Positions 24,981 to 36,632 of a DNA stretch of 64,000 nucleotides are shown in pieces. The DNA lies in contig JBANDB010000017.1 in NCBI GenBank assembly GCA_037576215.1, forward strand, positions 1,302,001 to 1,366,000. Direction: 5' to 3'. Made by a program: the position numbers and the translations under genes. Origin of the DNA: Armillaria gallica (lineage: Eukaryota; Basidiomycota; Agaricomycetes; Agaricales; Physalacriaceae). Every line of letters begins with the position of its first letter. Within the stretch, counting starts at the first letter, position 1. A model generated the notes under the pieces. The model had not been told where the DNA came from. It made no database searches and worked only from the letters and a program-made list of their open reading frames with translations.

Positions 24981-27438
24981 TTAACTTTCCGAGTCTTCTG
25001 CATCAGATTCATCGAACAAACATCTAAAAGTAGAATGCAACGGAGCCGCGCCCAAGTTCTCATAGTAGTCTTGATTGATGATGGGTTCGGTAATTGAATG
25101 TCTGCGAATTTCGTGAGGATCCATACGATATTGAAAACGCTTGGGCGAGAGCACGCACTCGTCATCGATATGTTTATGGATCTTACTTAACGTTGTAGGA
25201 TGAACCTCTGATGGAAAATCACGGCAGCGAACACAGCACCAGACGCGATCGTCGACCTCTATCCTGTACGTCTTCAGTTTCTTGTTCCTCTCCACACTCT
25301 GAACGGTCAACTTCTCAAAGTCTTTGGGCGTCAAATCGACGCGTTTGGTCGGGATGGCGGTGTGCCAATAACCATTAAGATGGTGCACCTGCCCCTTAAT
25401 CAACGTCAGGGAAGAAAGGCAGGTGAACTCACAAGCGCGCGCCATCCATATATCTCAGCGTCCCCAGGTTCGCATTCCTTAGCGCAAATCTTGCATTGGT
25501 AATAGTATAGCGGTTCGTCCAAATTCTGTACCGTTGCCGTTTCTGGATCGAATCCCAAGCATCGCATCAAATCCACTGTCGTCTTGGTCAATCTTCGATT
25601 GATAGACAGATGCTCCGTATTCCATGCACTTCGACACCACGAATCATCATATGCAGCTCCAAAGAAGTGCGTAGTCCTAACCCACTCAACAGTCTTGTCA
25701 TATGGTTCTGTCAAAGAACTGTCGTCAGGCCACTGCTGTACCGTACAGCACACATGCGACAAAACGCCGGGGTAAAAGAGTATCTTTGGATGGCCTAGGT
25801 GGATGGGTCCGTTGCAAATGAAGACGTTCCGTGCAAGCTCTAGCCATTGTATCTTTTGATCTAGACTGGTCAACGACGAAGGGTTCGGATGACCAGCAAC
25901 CCGTAGAAGCTCGTCGTGAATACGTTCGCGCCATTCTCGGACCAACGAAGGCAGCTGAGGAATTATATCATCAAAGCTCTTAATGTCAACGACGACTTCG
26001 CTGGGAAGTTCAAGTATGTGTTTCACCGGCGCAAAGTCGTAGAAGTCGGGGAGAGACGGGAGAATGGTGGTGTACGGCAAACCGACCGACGAGTTTTTGT
26101 ATGTCCGCAGAACAGAAACGGCTGTGGCCTTTCGAGAAAAGACAAGTTCTGTGTGCTCACGCAAGAGGCGCTTGTTCCTCATGGTCTCCATGAAAGCAAC
26201 AACCTCGTCATGGATATTATCCCAGACTGCATAAAGCATGAATATCCTTGGAGAAAAAAGAAGACAGAAGACAAGCTTACCTTTCTCTGTTAACGGACGG
26301 GTTTGTTTTACGAGTCGATGCTCTTCGAGAGAATCGGGAAATCTGATACTTTCTAGGTCTCTCTCATATCCAAGGGCCACAAGTTTCTTGTATATTCTGC
26401 ACAACTGTCAGCCATCTATTGCTTGATGCCAGAAGTGGCTCACGCCGATTTCCTCTCATCTCGCAGTCTTGTTAATTCCTGCTCTCTGTTACGGCTCTGC
26501 TTCTTGAGCCAGTCGTGGCAGCGGTTGGCGCACTACGCACTGGATCATGAGCAAAATGAATGCAAAAATAAGGAGGGATACGAGTACCTTATACATTTCC
26601 TTCACGTACAATCGCCGTTGCTGGGAATAGACCTCGCGCTGGTCCTCTGGAAGTGAGAGGATATGGGCTTTAACTTTATCGACATCTCTTTTCAAATAAA
26701 TGATTTCGTTTTTGTGAGGTTTACGAGCTGAGAAACATTTGTCAGTCGTATGCAAAGGATCCGATTTAAGATAGATACCAACTTCCAAACTTCCAGGGGA
26801 TCATACCCAAGATATCGTTGGAGGTGCCATCTATAATGGCATCGTACTCGTTTATGACGCTTTTTCTGACAAGGGGTAAGCTGCGATACCAGAAGACAAT
26901 AGGCAAGCTTACCCATCCTCGTAACATTTTGAGCAAATACGAGCACCGAAATCGAAATCGATAGTACGAGAAATGTTCCTATGACAAAGCTTTGAAAGAT
27001 GAATAGAATCAGAGATCGAGGAAGATGGTATTGTCGCGGGCTAGACATACATGACAGATCGCCTCATACAGCAAATTGATCCAGGCTGGCTCGGAGAAAC
27101 CAGGCATCGGCTCCGGTAAGGACTCGGATATCCGCGCAATTCTCCAGACGAACAATGAAGATTTGCACATTAGAATCGTACGAAAGGCCTTCGTTGACCG
27201 TGCAAGGTGCAGCAAATCCAGGGGGTAGAGATGTGCAAATATCTGCAACTCCTATCAAGACTCACCTCGTGCCATATTGAAAAGATCCACACACCTCGTA
27301 CCAGACATCCAGAGGCATATCCATGAGACCTTCCAAGCGCCCAAGCTTGCCCCGAGTTCTCGTTGGTTTGTTCTTGGTGAGGTCCTCGTTCCCCGACGGA
27401 CGGGCTGAATGAGACACCCTAAGCCGTTTTGGTGCCAT
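24981..27438 (-). CDS. F-box protein with cysteine pairs (copy 2)
   Basis: The ATG at 27438 begins MAPKRLRVSHSARPSG, followed by a basic stretch and the F-box start LMDMPLDVWYE; after an intron come the F-box helices (FAHLYPLDLLHLARSTKAF). The next features, VWRIARI and FSEPAWINLLYEAIC, parallel those of the F-box protein at 15506-17394. Further on are PLTEKGKLV, ILELPSEVVVDIKSFDDIIP and YYYQCKICAKECEP, all with counterparts in copy 1, so the two share one architecture along most of their length. The C-terminus is acidic (FDESDAEDSES) and ends with a TAA at 24981. Several introns lie between 25440 and 27290; their exact borders were not all resolved. It is head to head with the dehydrogenase gene at 27740, about 300 bases away. 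Likely role: SCF ubiquitin ligase adaptor with unknown target. Confidence 0.8.
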
Positions 27439-27739
27439 GAAAGCTAGAAGTTTCGTAGGGCAGAGAGCCTTTCTCTCATAAAAGTGAATGCTGAATGCTG
27501 CAGGGTAGTATTAGATGGTGGATCGCGAGTTTAGACTTAAGTCAATTTGGTCACTGGTTAAAACACCGAAAGAGGTTTCGATCACGTGCTCGCGTGGCGA
27601 GACGAAATAATATAATAAATTCAAAATCAGGCGTCATTTGATTCTATCAGAACCATATGTCATCGAAATTAGTCAGACTTATACCGGCCGGCTTCATGTT
27701 AAAAATGTCGACTCCTAGTAAACGCTTTCCTACCCCAAC

Positions 27740-28715
27740 ATGCCCGACCTCGCTACTGCCAAAGCATCCAATTCTAAATTCTCCCCTTCCTACATTCCTG
27801 TAGCGGTCGTTGTGGGTGGAAACTCTGGTATAGGAGAGGCAATAGTAAAGGCAATAGCCCGCTATACTGAAGGGAAGGTTCACCTCATCATCGTCAGCCG
27901 CAATCGTACCACAGCCGAGAAGATCCTTACGTCCCTCCCTACTGCCACAGCAGAGGATGGCAAACCCGTGCTACGAGAGTTTGTGTTCTGTGATGCCGAA
28001 TTGATGGAGAACATCAAAAACACGGCAGCGGATCTCTCTGCGCGTCTTACGAAGATCAACTACCTCGTTTTGTCTGCTGGATACGCAGATTTATGGTCAG
28101 GGAGGCAGGAGACAGCGGAAGGAATCGACAAGTTACTGGGATTGCGGTATTATTCGCGGTTCAAGTATATATATGAGCTTTTGCCCTTGTTGAGGAATGC
28201 CAATGAAGCGGGAGAGGATGCAAGCGTCCTGTCGGTCTTGGCGTCTGGAATGGGACGTGCTATCGATGTCAACGATTTAGGACTGAAACATTCATACCAA
28301 GCGTACAAGGCCATGCTGGTGAGCAGCTCATACAACGATATCATGGTAGAGGTTCGTCTGGTTTTTTTTTCCCAACTTTCCGCTTTCCTTATACCACTCA
28401 CAGGAATTCGCGAAACGCAATCCCGAAATCGCATTCTCGCATATCTACCCTGGACTTGTCAACACGCCAGGGACGCGGCCAACGCACTGGGCTCTCCGCC
28501 TTTTCTCTCCCCTGATCAGCCTTCTCGTTTGGTTGGCTGCCATATCCCCAGAGGAATCCGCGGAATATATGCTGTTTGCGCTGTTTGATAGAGAAAAGGG
28601 CTTCTTCCACCGCAGCCCGAAGGGTGATGATCTCGGGATGAAGGGCTACCCTTTTACAGAGGAGGAAAAGAAGGCTGTTTGGGGTCACTCAGTGACCGTT
28701 ACTCGGTGTGCATAA
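27740..28715 (+). CDS. Short-chain dehydrogenase/reductase (SDR)
   Basis: Two exons (27740-28351 and 28404-28715) joined across a 52-base intron encode 307 residues. The N-terminal cofactor motif is VVGGNSGIGEAI, a variant of TGxxxGxG typical of NAD(P)-dependent SDRs. The LVLSAG segment stands where NNAG is usual, and the active-site YxxxK appears as YQAYK after LKHS. The motif HIYPGLVNTPGT follows directly after the intron. A hydrophobic stretch, ALRLFSPLISLLVWLAAI, may bind a membrane or substrate channel. The start ATG gives a short leader before the cofactor fold, as in related fungal proteins. The substrate is unknown. Family members act as oxidoreductases on lipids, sugars or secondary metabolites, and no biosynthetic cluster surrounds this one. 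Confidence 0.9.
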
Positions 28716-29378
28716 GTGTTGGGCTGTTCAATGTTATTGATAGATTGGCGGTGGGTTTCGTACGAGTTCGCTTTTCCTACATCTTTATGTTAGCAATCCT
28801 CGTTTTTGTATGAGTCTGAATATGACAAAACCATTTCATTTTCGAGTGAGAATGCATTACACCCCAGTCATGAGGGCCGTTATTGGGCTAGCGCTTAAAA
28901 TTTGATTATTCGAGAACCTGATCAAACGTACGGGCTGTGGGGCGCTTCGTGCTGTTACCTCGTCTACTGCAGGCTAGCTGTGTGATGTGAAATCGCAGGC
29001 GAATAGCCTCATCACTCTATCTTTTGTTCATATATACCAATACACTACCTTGTCAACGTTTACCTAGGCAGGATTGTCGCATGAAACGACGAGGTAGTTG
29101 GCAACAACACTGCGCTATCTTGCCCGGGCATCTTTATATCGGGATCATCGTCGACGCCGTAGCATTCACCCTCCAAGTGGCATCGACGCTACGATCATCG
29201 TCCCTCCAATGAAGCCCTTTTAGCATTAATGAAAGTGAGCACTGAGCACCGGACTGAGACCTGTTCGGCGCGCATTTGTCGTCACAGCGTAGTCGCGAGA
29301 AACATTCCTCCGATCAAGGGTTACTCCACATGTTGTCCCAGGTATCATTTCAAGTCTATTTCAGTTCCTGGATGTTCC
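28716..29378. other. Intergenic stretch left of the hAT-type element
   Basis: This stretch has AT-rich and GC-rich segments and no supported coding frame. It ends at the target-site duplication of the element at 29387. Confidence 0.5.
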
Positions 29379-29386
29379 GATGCAGC
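29379..29386. repeat. Target-site duplication, left copy (GATGCAGC)
   Basis: The eight bases GATGCAGC directly precede the element at 29387 and recur unchanged directly after it at 30007-30014. Eight bases is the target duplication length typical of hAT transposons. Confidence 0.85.
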
Positions 29387-30006
29387 TAGGGATGGTCACC
29401 GTACCGTAACGGATACGGCCGTAGAAGTGGCGGTCATCTACGGACATGGTTGTTCCCGTAACCGTACCGTCGATGCCCAGTCAGCTCTTGCAACGGCATC
29501 GACGGTTACATTTACGGTCGTCACGGCCGTACATACGGCCGTGCGCAGAGCTGACGACAAAAACAAATACGTACCAGTACATGTGTACCTAAAGTGAGTG
29601 ATACACCATTTCCCCATATCCTTGACGTTTACCTATGTTATAGATGATCTGTGAAAGCAGTGTGTCAATAGCATACATTTTTTAAGCAGTGGCAACTCAC
29701 GAAATCTGCTGAATTGACGACGTACGGCTGCCAAAACTCAGTCACCAACGTTTTCGTGAGCTCTCCAGTAAATCAAACCCCCCAGTGCGCTATTTCACCT
29801 CCTGCACCTAGTCAAAGAGGCATTACCATTACTATCCGTGAACGGCCGTATACGGTTAGAACTACCCGTAGAATACGGTCCGTGAAGGCCAATCGCCGCA
29901 CCGTATCCGTACCGTAGGGTCGCAGATTGCAAGGCTCACGGGAAGGTCACCGTATCCGTAGGTACCGTCCGTATACACCGTACCACGGACACGGTGACCA
30001 TCCCTA
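29387..30006. mobile_element. Non-autonomous hAT-type element (MITE), 620 bases
   Basis: The ends are perfect 16-base terminal inverted repeats, TAGGGATGGTCACCGT, flanked by an intact 8-base target duplication. The TAGGGATG start and the 8-base duplication point to the hAT superfamily. The subterminal parts are packed with short palindromic words built from ACGGCCGT and CCGTACCGTA, which are probable transposase-binding repeats. Open frames inside are made of this repeat sequence and encode no transposase, so the element would need an enzyme supplied from elsewhere. The perfect ends and duplication suggest a fairly recent insertion. Confidence 0.85.
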
Positions 30007-30014
30007 GATGCAGC
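30007..30014. repeat. Target-site duplication, right copy (GATGCAGC)
   Basis: This is identical to 29379-29386 and directly follows the right terminal inverted repeat. Confidence 0.85.
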
Positions 30015-31741
30015 TCAGCAGAGGAAACGACGGAATAATATCGGTGAATTCTCAGAGGCAGTTAAACGCGGCAGATGCTTATAATATCAGTCTCGTAAAG
30101 TATCAGAGGAGCCCGGTGATAATATTCAGCAGATATCAGATTAAGCACTTGAAACCGAGCGTCACTAGCTAGAGACTAAGTACTAGTCAATTACTAGTCA
30201 AGCTGCCAGTGAGTACCAATGCTGGAGCCAGAATTCGGTTTCTGTTTCACCTGAAAGCGTCTGATAAAAACATTGAGGTAGAATATTGACGGAGTTCAGG
30301 TGCGATGGGGAGCTTGTAGCCAGTTACTATAGTATTTAACCGAGACAGGCTGCCAGTGTCAGTGCTTGGCCGAGGCCCGACCCGCCGAATCACGTGTGAT
30401 TTAGGGCCGGTTTCTTGTGCCTTCTGTCGATTTATTAACCACTACACGTAAACTACGCGGTGGAGGTGTGCAAGTCTTCGGGCCCCTCCTTCCTTCTTGC
30501 TTCCTTCTGCTCCTTCTCCTGGCTTACCCTGGTGTTCCCAGCGTGTAGGATGTAGCGGCGACGGACGGGTACGGGATTTTTGCGCCCTGTGCAGGGCTAA
30601 TCATAGTTGATCCTCAGGCTGCGCGCCAAGGCCGGATTTCTCGATGCTGTGCCCGTTTCTGACCCTGATCTCCAGCATTCTCAGTCTCTTTCACTGTCGT
30701 GTCATGGATTCCTTCGACATGGGACTTGCTTGGTTACATCAATCTCACGAAATCGTAACATGATTACAGTGTTTATAAGCACAGTTTTCTTGGTTCGATT
30801 TCCACGGCATCAAACGGTGCGATCTTGCCGAAGCATCCAGTGACCATGCGTTGGCGCTTGAAGTACACCTGAGTTAGATTCTTCATTAGTACTGCTTACA
30901 TGAAATGCTCTTGCGGACGGGGTTATCGAAGGTTAGCTACACACTTCCACATCATCGTTTATTGAATTTACGATCATACAAGATACTCTTAGTTATTACT
31001 TAATCCCTCTGGTGTTGCAATACCTGCGCCTTCAGTGGCGTCAACATTGACGTCTGACCGAGGCATTGCATTGCTTCCCTCCGAGCCGTTGCTTTCTTCT
31101 GCAATCAAATATACGGCTGTCTCGGTGACTGTGCGTTGCCGACGATACGCAAAGCTATCATAGCAGAATTTACGCGCGCAGTCGACCCATCAGAATCTGC
31201 GAACAGTTTAATTGTCCTGGAGCGCCCATAAAGTGCTTCAGGTTCCGCCTCGGTGATGTTATCAGATTTTCTCAATGTCTTCCCATTTTCGTCGATCGAA
31301 GCTGATCAGCGAGCAACTACACAATTCAACAAAGAACCATTTCATCTACGGCGTGCAAACTAGACAACGGATGATTGACCAGTCACTGAGGACGAATGGC
31401 TAACATCGGTCGGACGGATCCCATACATGGAACAGGATCGACTGATGATCCGTTCGCTATCTCTGTGTTCTATCTATGATCATCCTACCGACGTGAGTAC
31501 CATAGAGCCCATGATGCGCATCGGTCGCACTACCCGAAACTTCACCTTTGTACGGTTTCACCTTCTCGCCACTGCTATCCATTACATTTTTGTAGCAATG
31601 CACCACTGTTACATGGATCCCGAATTATGATATAAATGGCTGCGCTAGACATCGCAGTGGCCCCCCGTCTCTGGACTACACCAAGGCAGGAACTTTCTTC
31701 AAAGCTTGCGTCTCTGTCAACATCGAGTCGGCCCCAAAGTC
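30015..31741. other. Intergenic stretch left of the metacaspase
   Basis: No gene is supported. There is a pyrimidine-rich tract near 30480-30530, and a TATA-like TATAAAT at 31630-31636 stands 112 bases before the metacaspase ATG. Short frames at 30607 and 31427 show no motifs. Confidence 0.45.
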
Positions 31742-33589
31742 ATGCTGTCTACAGTCACCAACGAGACTTCTTCACACCCTCTAATTCGGCGGGCTCTCCT
31801 CATCGGAATCGAATACGGACACGGACTCGTTAGCGCGAGACTTAATGGAACACACACAGACGTTGAGATTACTATGGAATTATTAATGGGTACGCTTATT
31901 GTCAATTCCTCTCTTGCTTGACTCAGACCGTATTCCAGCCCAATATCACTTCCAGAGGAACGATATCACGATCCTTGTCGACAAACCCGGTACAGAGGAA
32001 CATATGAAACCCACGAGGACTAACATGGTAAGGTACACGATGCTCTCATGTTTAACTTTGTCTAAATTTCATCCGGCAGTTACGCGAATTACGAGCGCTC
32101 GTCCAGGACCCATCACCCGGTGGAGCGTATTTCATCCTGTGTTAGTATTTTTTGTTCTGTGCCCGTCCAGTACATTCCTGAGGGTATGAGAACAGACTCG
32201 GGACACTGCGTTCAGCTCGATACACATGGCGATTCCGTCCAAAAGGATGAATGTTAGTCTTCTGAAACAAGTTCCCATGGGATCTCACCATTCCGACTTG
32301 GACACAGACTTGGTACCCATGGATGCTATACACGAAGAATCCAGCGACTATCTCGAGGATAATCTTATCAAGGGTGACGTTAGTGTTCGTTCTTTTGTAA
32401 ATACCGGCTTTCATTCCTAATCATCAACAGAATCTGAAGCGTATTCTTGTTGATCCCATCGCGAAGGTCCCGAAAGCGAGGCTAACAGTGAGTCGTTTAT
32501 ACTCAAGTGTCACCAACCGGTATTGACATTTTTACTTTCAGGCTGTCTTTGATTGCTGTCATAGCGGTACTGTTTTGGGTACGGATAGCTTCCTATCATT
32601 GCATCCCTGACAGCGTTTCTTATGAGCGATTATTAGATCTCTGCCACCACCGATGTAACAGGGCGTACAACCTCAAGAGCACATGTATGTTTGATTCCCA
32701 TTACATATACTCCATCGGCGGAACGAAAACTAACCGCCCATGCAGATCGTCGCCTATGCAGGAGAGGTACGATCGTGTCGAAACGTATCAGACTTCGGCA
32801 TTAACAGTGAGCTCAGTCAAGGAGGCCTTCCCCGAACCCGGTGAAACCATACAAGCATTCGCTGAGCCTTGGACAATATTAGCATTGGAACAAGTCTTTT
32901 TGCCAATGTCTGTTGGTAATAGGAAGAAGAAGGAATCCTCTTCGAAGACTTGCGATGGGTACTGTACTCGAACAAGGCGCAAAGATGGAGGAAACGTGGT
33001 ACGTCACTCCCAGTTATTTCCTTTTGTGCTCTTTCTGATTTCTTGTAGCTTTGTATCTCCGCGTGCAAAGACTCACAGTCAGCGTTTGGGAACGAAGAGG
33101 GCGGATCGCTGACAAGGGTAAATCTTTGATCGTTGTTTCCGTCGTTGACATGGGGGCTCACATTTGACTGGTTTAGGCGCTTGTCGCGACGCTGAGTAAG
33201 GCGCTAGTGTTCTGTTGATCAACGCTCTTACTTAATGCATTGGTACAGATAAAGAACCGCATCCGATCTTGAAGGAGCTCTATCGGAGCGTCAGGTAGGT
33301 GGTTGTTCTTGTGTTCCTTTGCTTGATACCTGAGCAATACTCTTCAGTTACAGTGTCGATTCTGTCATCCGAAACCATGTGAGGGGTCTGTTCAAGAGTG
33401 TATCACAGAATCCACAGGTATTTGCTTAGCTGTGCAGTATCGGTCAAAATATCTTAATTTACTCCCAGTTCTCGAGTATATCTCCCTTGGTGCGTTTCCT
33501 ATTGCAGTCTATTGCGTAAAGGGTTTTCATCTCGCTTTTTCTCGTAGCACATGAAGGAGGCTTTCGTGTTACAGGAACCCGTGGATTAG
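31742..33589 (+). CDS. Metacaspase (type I-like, peptidase C14)
   Basis: Metacaspases are Cys proteases that cut after Arg or Lys and act in stress responses and cell death of fungi. The p20 domain starts almost at once (IRRALLIGIEYG). It then shows ITILVDKPGT, PTRTNMLRELRALV, the catalytic histidine in FILYSGH, LVPMDA, the catalytic cysteine in AVFDCCHSGT, and LDLCHHRCNRAY. Seven exons were resolved with matching frames: 31742-31889, 31927-32027, 32080-32140, 32196-32252, 32308-32378, 32431-32487 and 32542-32578, followed by one at 32637-32684. The middle linker near 32746-33000 is not fully resolved in frame. Downstream, ISACKDSQSAF, GSLTR, ALVATL and HPILKELYRSV match the p10 part, and the end is EAFVLQEPVD with a TAG at 33587-33589. 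There is no long Q/N-rich prodomain. The active-site dyad is intact. Confidence 0.88.
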
Positions 33590-34714
33590 TGTCATCAGGC
33601 CCCACAGTACTGGCAAGACGACCTCCGTCGACTTTTCATCTCACGCCATCAAATGCTTTCCTGGCCGGCAGGCATACTTTGCCTCCGTTCCAGCCCTCCA
33701 GGCGGGGCATGGTATGAATGAACAAAGTCCCCCACGCCGCTCACGAATCATGCACGACTACATTATCCACACTCGGCGTACCTCTGGAAAACCGTGCTGT
33801 GTTATTCTACTAACCTATAGATCTCACTTAATGTACATTAGGTCTATCGTCATTTACTTCTATCATACAGATAATCTTAATTTTTACAGCGAATCCTAAC
33901 CGCGGGAACCCTATGTAAAGTTCCAAGCGACGGCAAATATAAGACTAACCGGTTCAGATCTTGTAACGCCTCAATTGCGCTCACCGACGCGGTTTTCAGG
34001 TGTACGGAATTCGAATGGAACATCCCTTCTCATTGCGATCATCGATGGCGTGCTCCGATATGTGGTCAATATTTGTAGTCTGACACGGCGAGAAGATAAA
34101 CCCGCTTCCAAGAAATTTATGCCAGCGCCTCCCGCTACGAAAAGCGAGCGATACTTCAAAGCTCTGGCTCCTTGCGTGTTTTATTTGAAACGAAGTTGAT
34201 TTATGGTTAGCATCCGGGCAGTTCGTCTGAAACTCTCCGACGATTTTCAACATCCTAGTGCTTCTGAACATATATTATTTCTGATGCACGAGAGGTGTAC
34301 TAGTTGTTGTGATTGACCACTGGCAGGATGAGGACAACGGGCACATTCCAAACTACATTTTCCCACTCTACATTAATTGTGTAAATTTATGGAACGACTT
34401 ACCTTCATCCAGGCCATTGAGTCATACCACGATGCCGAAGCAGAAATTAAGCACAGGAAAACTTTAAACCTGCAAGAAAGCAGCAAAGTTCAAGAGCTTG
34501 GTCCAAAGAGTGTTCGGTGCTGTAGCACAAGCATGTGTAGTGCGGACTCTGGTTAGCTTCGTTCTCAGGAATATGAAAACCAGAATAAATATTCTCCCTC
34601 CCTCCGCGGATCAGACCTAATCGGAAACTGATTCCCAAAACGGTGGTGTGGTCCCGCCCTTGGTGCCAAACAAACAAAGCGACACATCCATTTGCATTTC
34701 TTTCTCATTCCACC
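33590..34714. other. Intergenic stretch between metacaspase and LSM14
   Basis: Only short, overlapping frames without motifs are present. The last 100 bases are pyrimidine-rich and probably include the LSM14 promoter and leader. Confidence 0.45.
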
Positions 34715-36059
34715 ATGGCCAGTTACATTGGGTGCGCCGCCTGTCCTTCTTCCTCTCTCATACTCAATTCTGCTGCTACAGAAAACCCATTTCGCTTATA
34801 TCGCATTCGGATGTACGCTACCGAGGCATCCTGGCGGGTATTGATGCGAATGCGTCGACGATTCAGTTGTCGAAGGGTGAGCATTGAACTTGTCAGATGA
34901 AAGAATGGACCTGATGATTATGCAGTGTATTCGATGGGAACGGAGAGTAGGAGGTGAGTTGTAGTGATTTTGTCGAGGTGACGCGTGTTTTTGTGGAGGA
35001 ACAGGTCGTTGCTGCCTGTTCATCCCCAGAAAGCCCGGATGCCATGGGTGGTCGGAAGAACGTGGAATCCATAAATTATGGGCTATTGGAGTCGCCTGCG
35101 AGCTCCAAGCACTAGTGCTAGCGACATCGTCACTGTTTTAGTTTCCTAGCCCTACTTTCTCTGACGAAATTCTCGCCTGGTGCTGATTTTCTTGTTTGTA
35201 TTCTAGAACCGCTGCAGAATTCATACCGCCAGTGCAAGAACCGTATGAATATATCATATTTCGTGCATCAGAGGTCAAGGATTTGGCAGTAGACGAGCAA
35301 CAAGTTCCTCGTCGAAATGTCCACGATGATCCTGCGGTCATCAACGTATGTTATCGTTGACCAATATTCTGTTCGGTGGTATCTAACATCATTCAGGCTT
35401 CTGCCGGTCCTCCTGTCGCAGCTGGATATTCACCATATCCCCAAGCCCCAATTCCCAATCCTGCCTACGTGCAACCACCGCCGCCCCAGGTAGTTCCTCC
35501 GACTCAGCCAGAACCGGCTCCTGCCCCTCCACGTCTTCAACAGCAAAACCGACGCGCAAACCCAGTCCATACGGCCGCAGCGTCCATGGAGACTGTCGAG
35601 CGGGCACTCGGTGACCTACGGGTATCAAATGCGGGAAATGGAAACCGTCGACGCCACCCGCAGCAGAAGGAGCAGATCAAAGTGCCCACTACTGACTTTG
35701 ACTTTGAGGGCAGCAACGCGCGGTTCGATAAGCCTGGAGCAAAGAAGGGTGATGAGGAGGAGAAGGAGAAGGAACCTGCTGCGTATAATCCGGAGAAATC
35801 GTTCTTTGACTCTTTGACACCTGCACCTGTACGAGGTGGAGGTGGTGGCGGTAGAGGTGGGGGACGGGGAGGACACCCTGGCAGGAATCGTCGGGAGGAA
35901 GAGAGGGAGAGGAACGTGGCGACGTTCGGGGAGCCGGGAGGTGTTGGGCTGATGGGTCCCGGGGCGTATGTCAATGGCTGGGGCGGGTATGGGCGGCGGG
36001 GTGGCGGCAGGCCAAGGAGGGGCGTGCCGCCTCATGGTGTCGAGGTTAATACGCGCTGA
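34715..36059 (+). CDS. SCD6: LSM14/Scd6 family mRNA decapping and translation regulator
   Basis: Scd6/LSM14 proteins repress translation and activate decapping in P-bodies, binding Dcp2, Dhh1/DDX6 and eIF4G. Five exons add up to 942 bases (313 residues): 34715-34731, 34782-34876, 34926-34953, 35207-35345 and 35397-36059. The N-terminal LSm fold reads GKPISLISHSDVRYRGILAG, followed by YSMGTESR, then FIPPVQEPYEYIIFRASEVK. The middle is Pro-rich. The FDF core is TDFDFEGSNARFDK, followed by an acidic stretch, the FFD box YNPEKSFFDSL, an RGG-like Gly/Arg segment and the TFG box ERNVATFGEPG. All parts of the family are present in the usual order. The 253-base intron 3 is longer than the others. The C-terminus is again rich in Gly and Arg, which fits RNA binding. 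Confidence 0.93.
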
Positions 36060-36632
36060 GTGACTCTGTCCTCAACTTGTTGGTGCTGCTTCGACCATGT
36101 AATCCTCTTTTTTGTCGACGTTATTGTAGCTTGCTGTTAGCGCTTTACTTATAAAAAAGACTTTCTACCCTGAATTGACTGAAATCATTTTTTTCCCAGG
36201 AAAGCGGTCCGGATTTACCTCAAATATTTTGAAAACGCTTTGCATACCTTCATCGTTTTTTACCAAGGCTGAGCGAGCGTTGAGCGCTGAGCACCCGTAC
36301 TGAATGTGTTGGCGTATTTTAGTTGTTGGAAAACCCTTCTGCTTTCAGGTGTTCTTTTTGCGGTGCTGGCATTAATGTTCTAGGTGGAATATTTGGGAAT
36401 ATTGGATTATGTTTTTCCCTCTGAATTTATACAATAACAATTCTGTTTTGAATAATAATGGTTACATGCCGCGGGAAAGCTACCGCGGCAATCAGACATT
36501 CTCACGTTCTCAACGGAGCGCGCGTCTCTTTTCTTTCTCATTCACCACCACCACGAGCAATCGCGCCCTTCTCTGATCTTTTCCTCCGAATCTTTCATTT
36601 CATTTGACGCGTCCTTCTTCCTTCTTCTCGCA
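36060..36632. other. LSM14 3' flank and dynamin promoter region
   Basis: No coding sequence is visible. The motif ACGCGT at 36608-36613 lies 20 bases before the dynamin ATG, and a pyrimidine-rich tract surrounds it. Confidence 0.4.
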
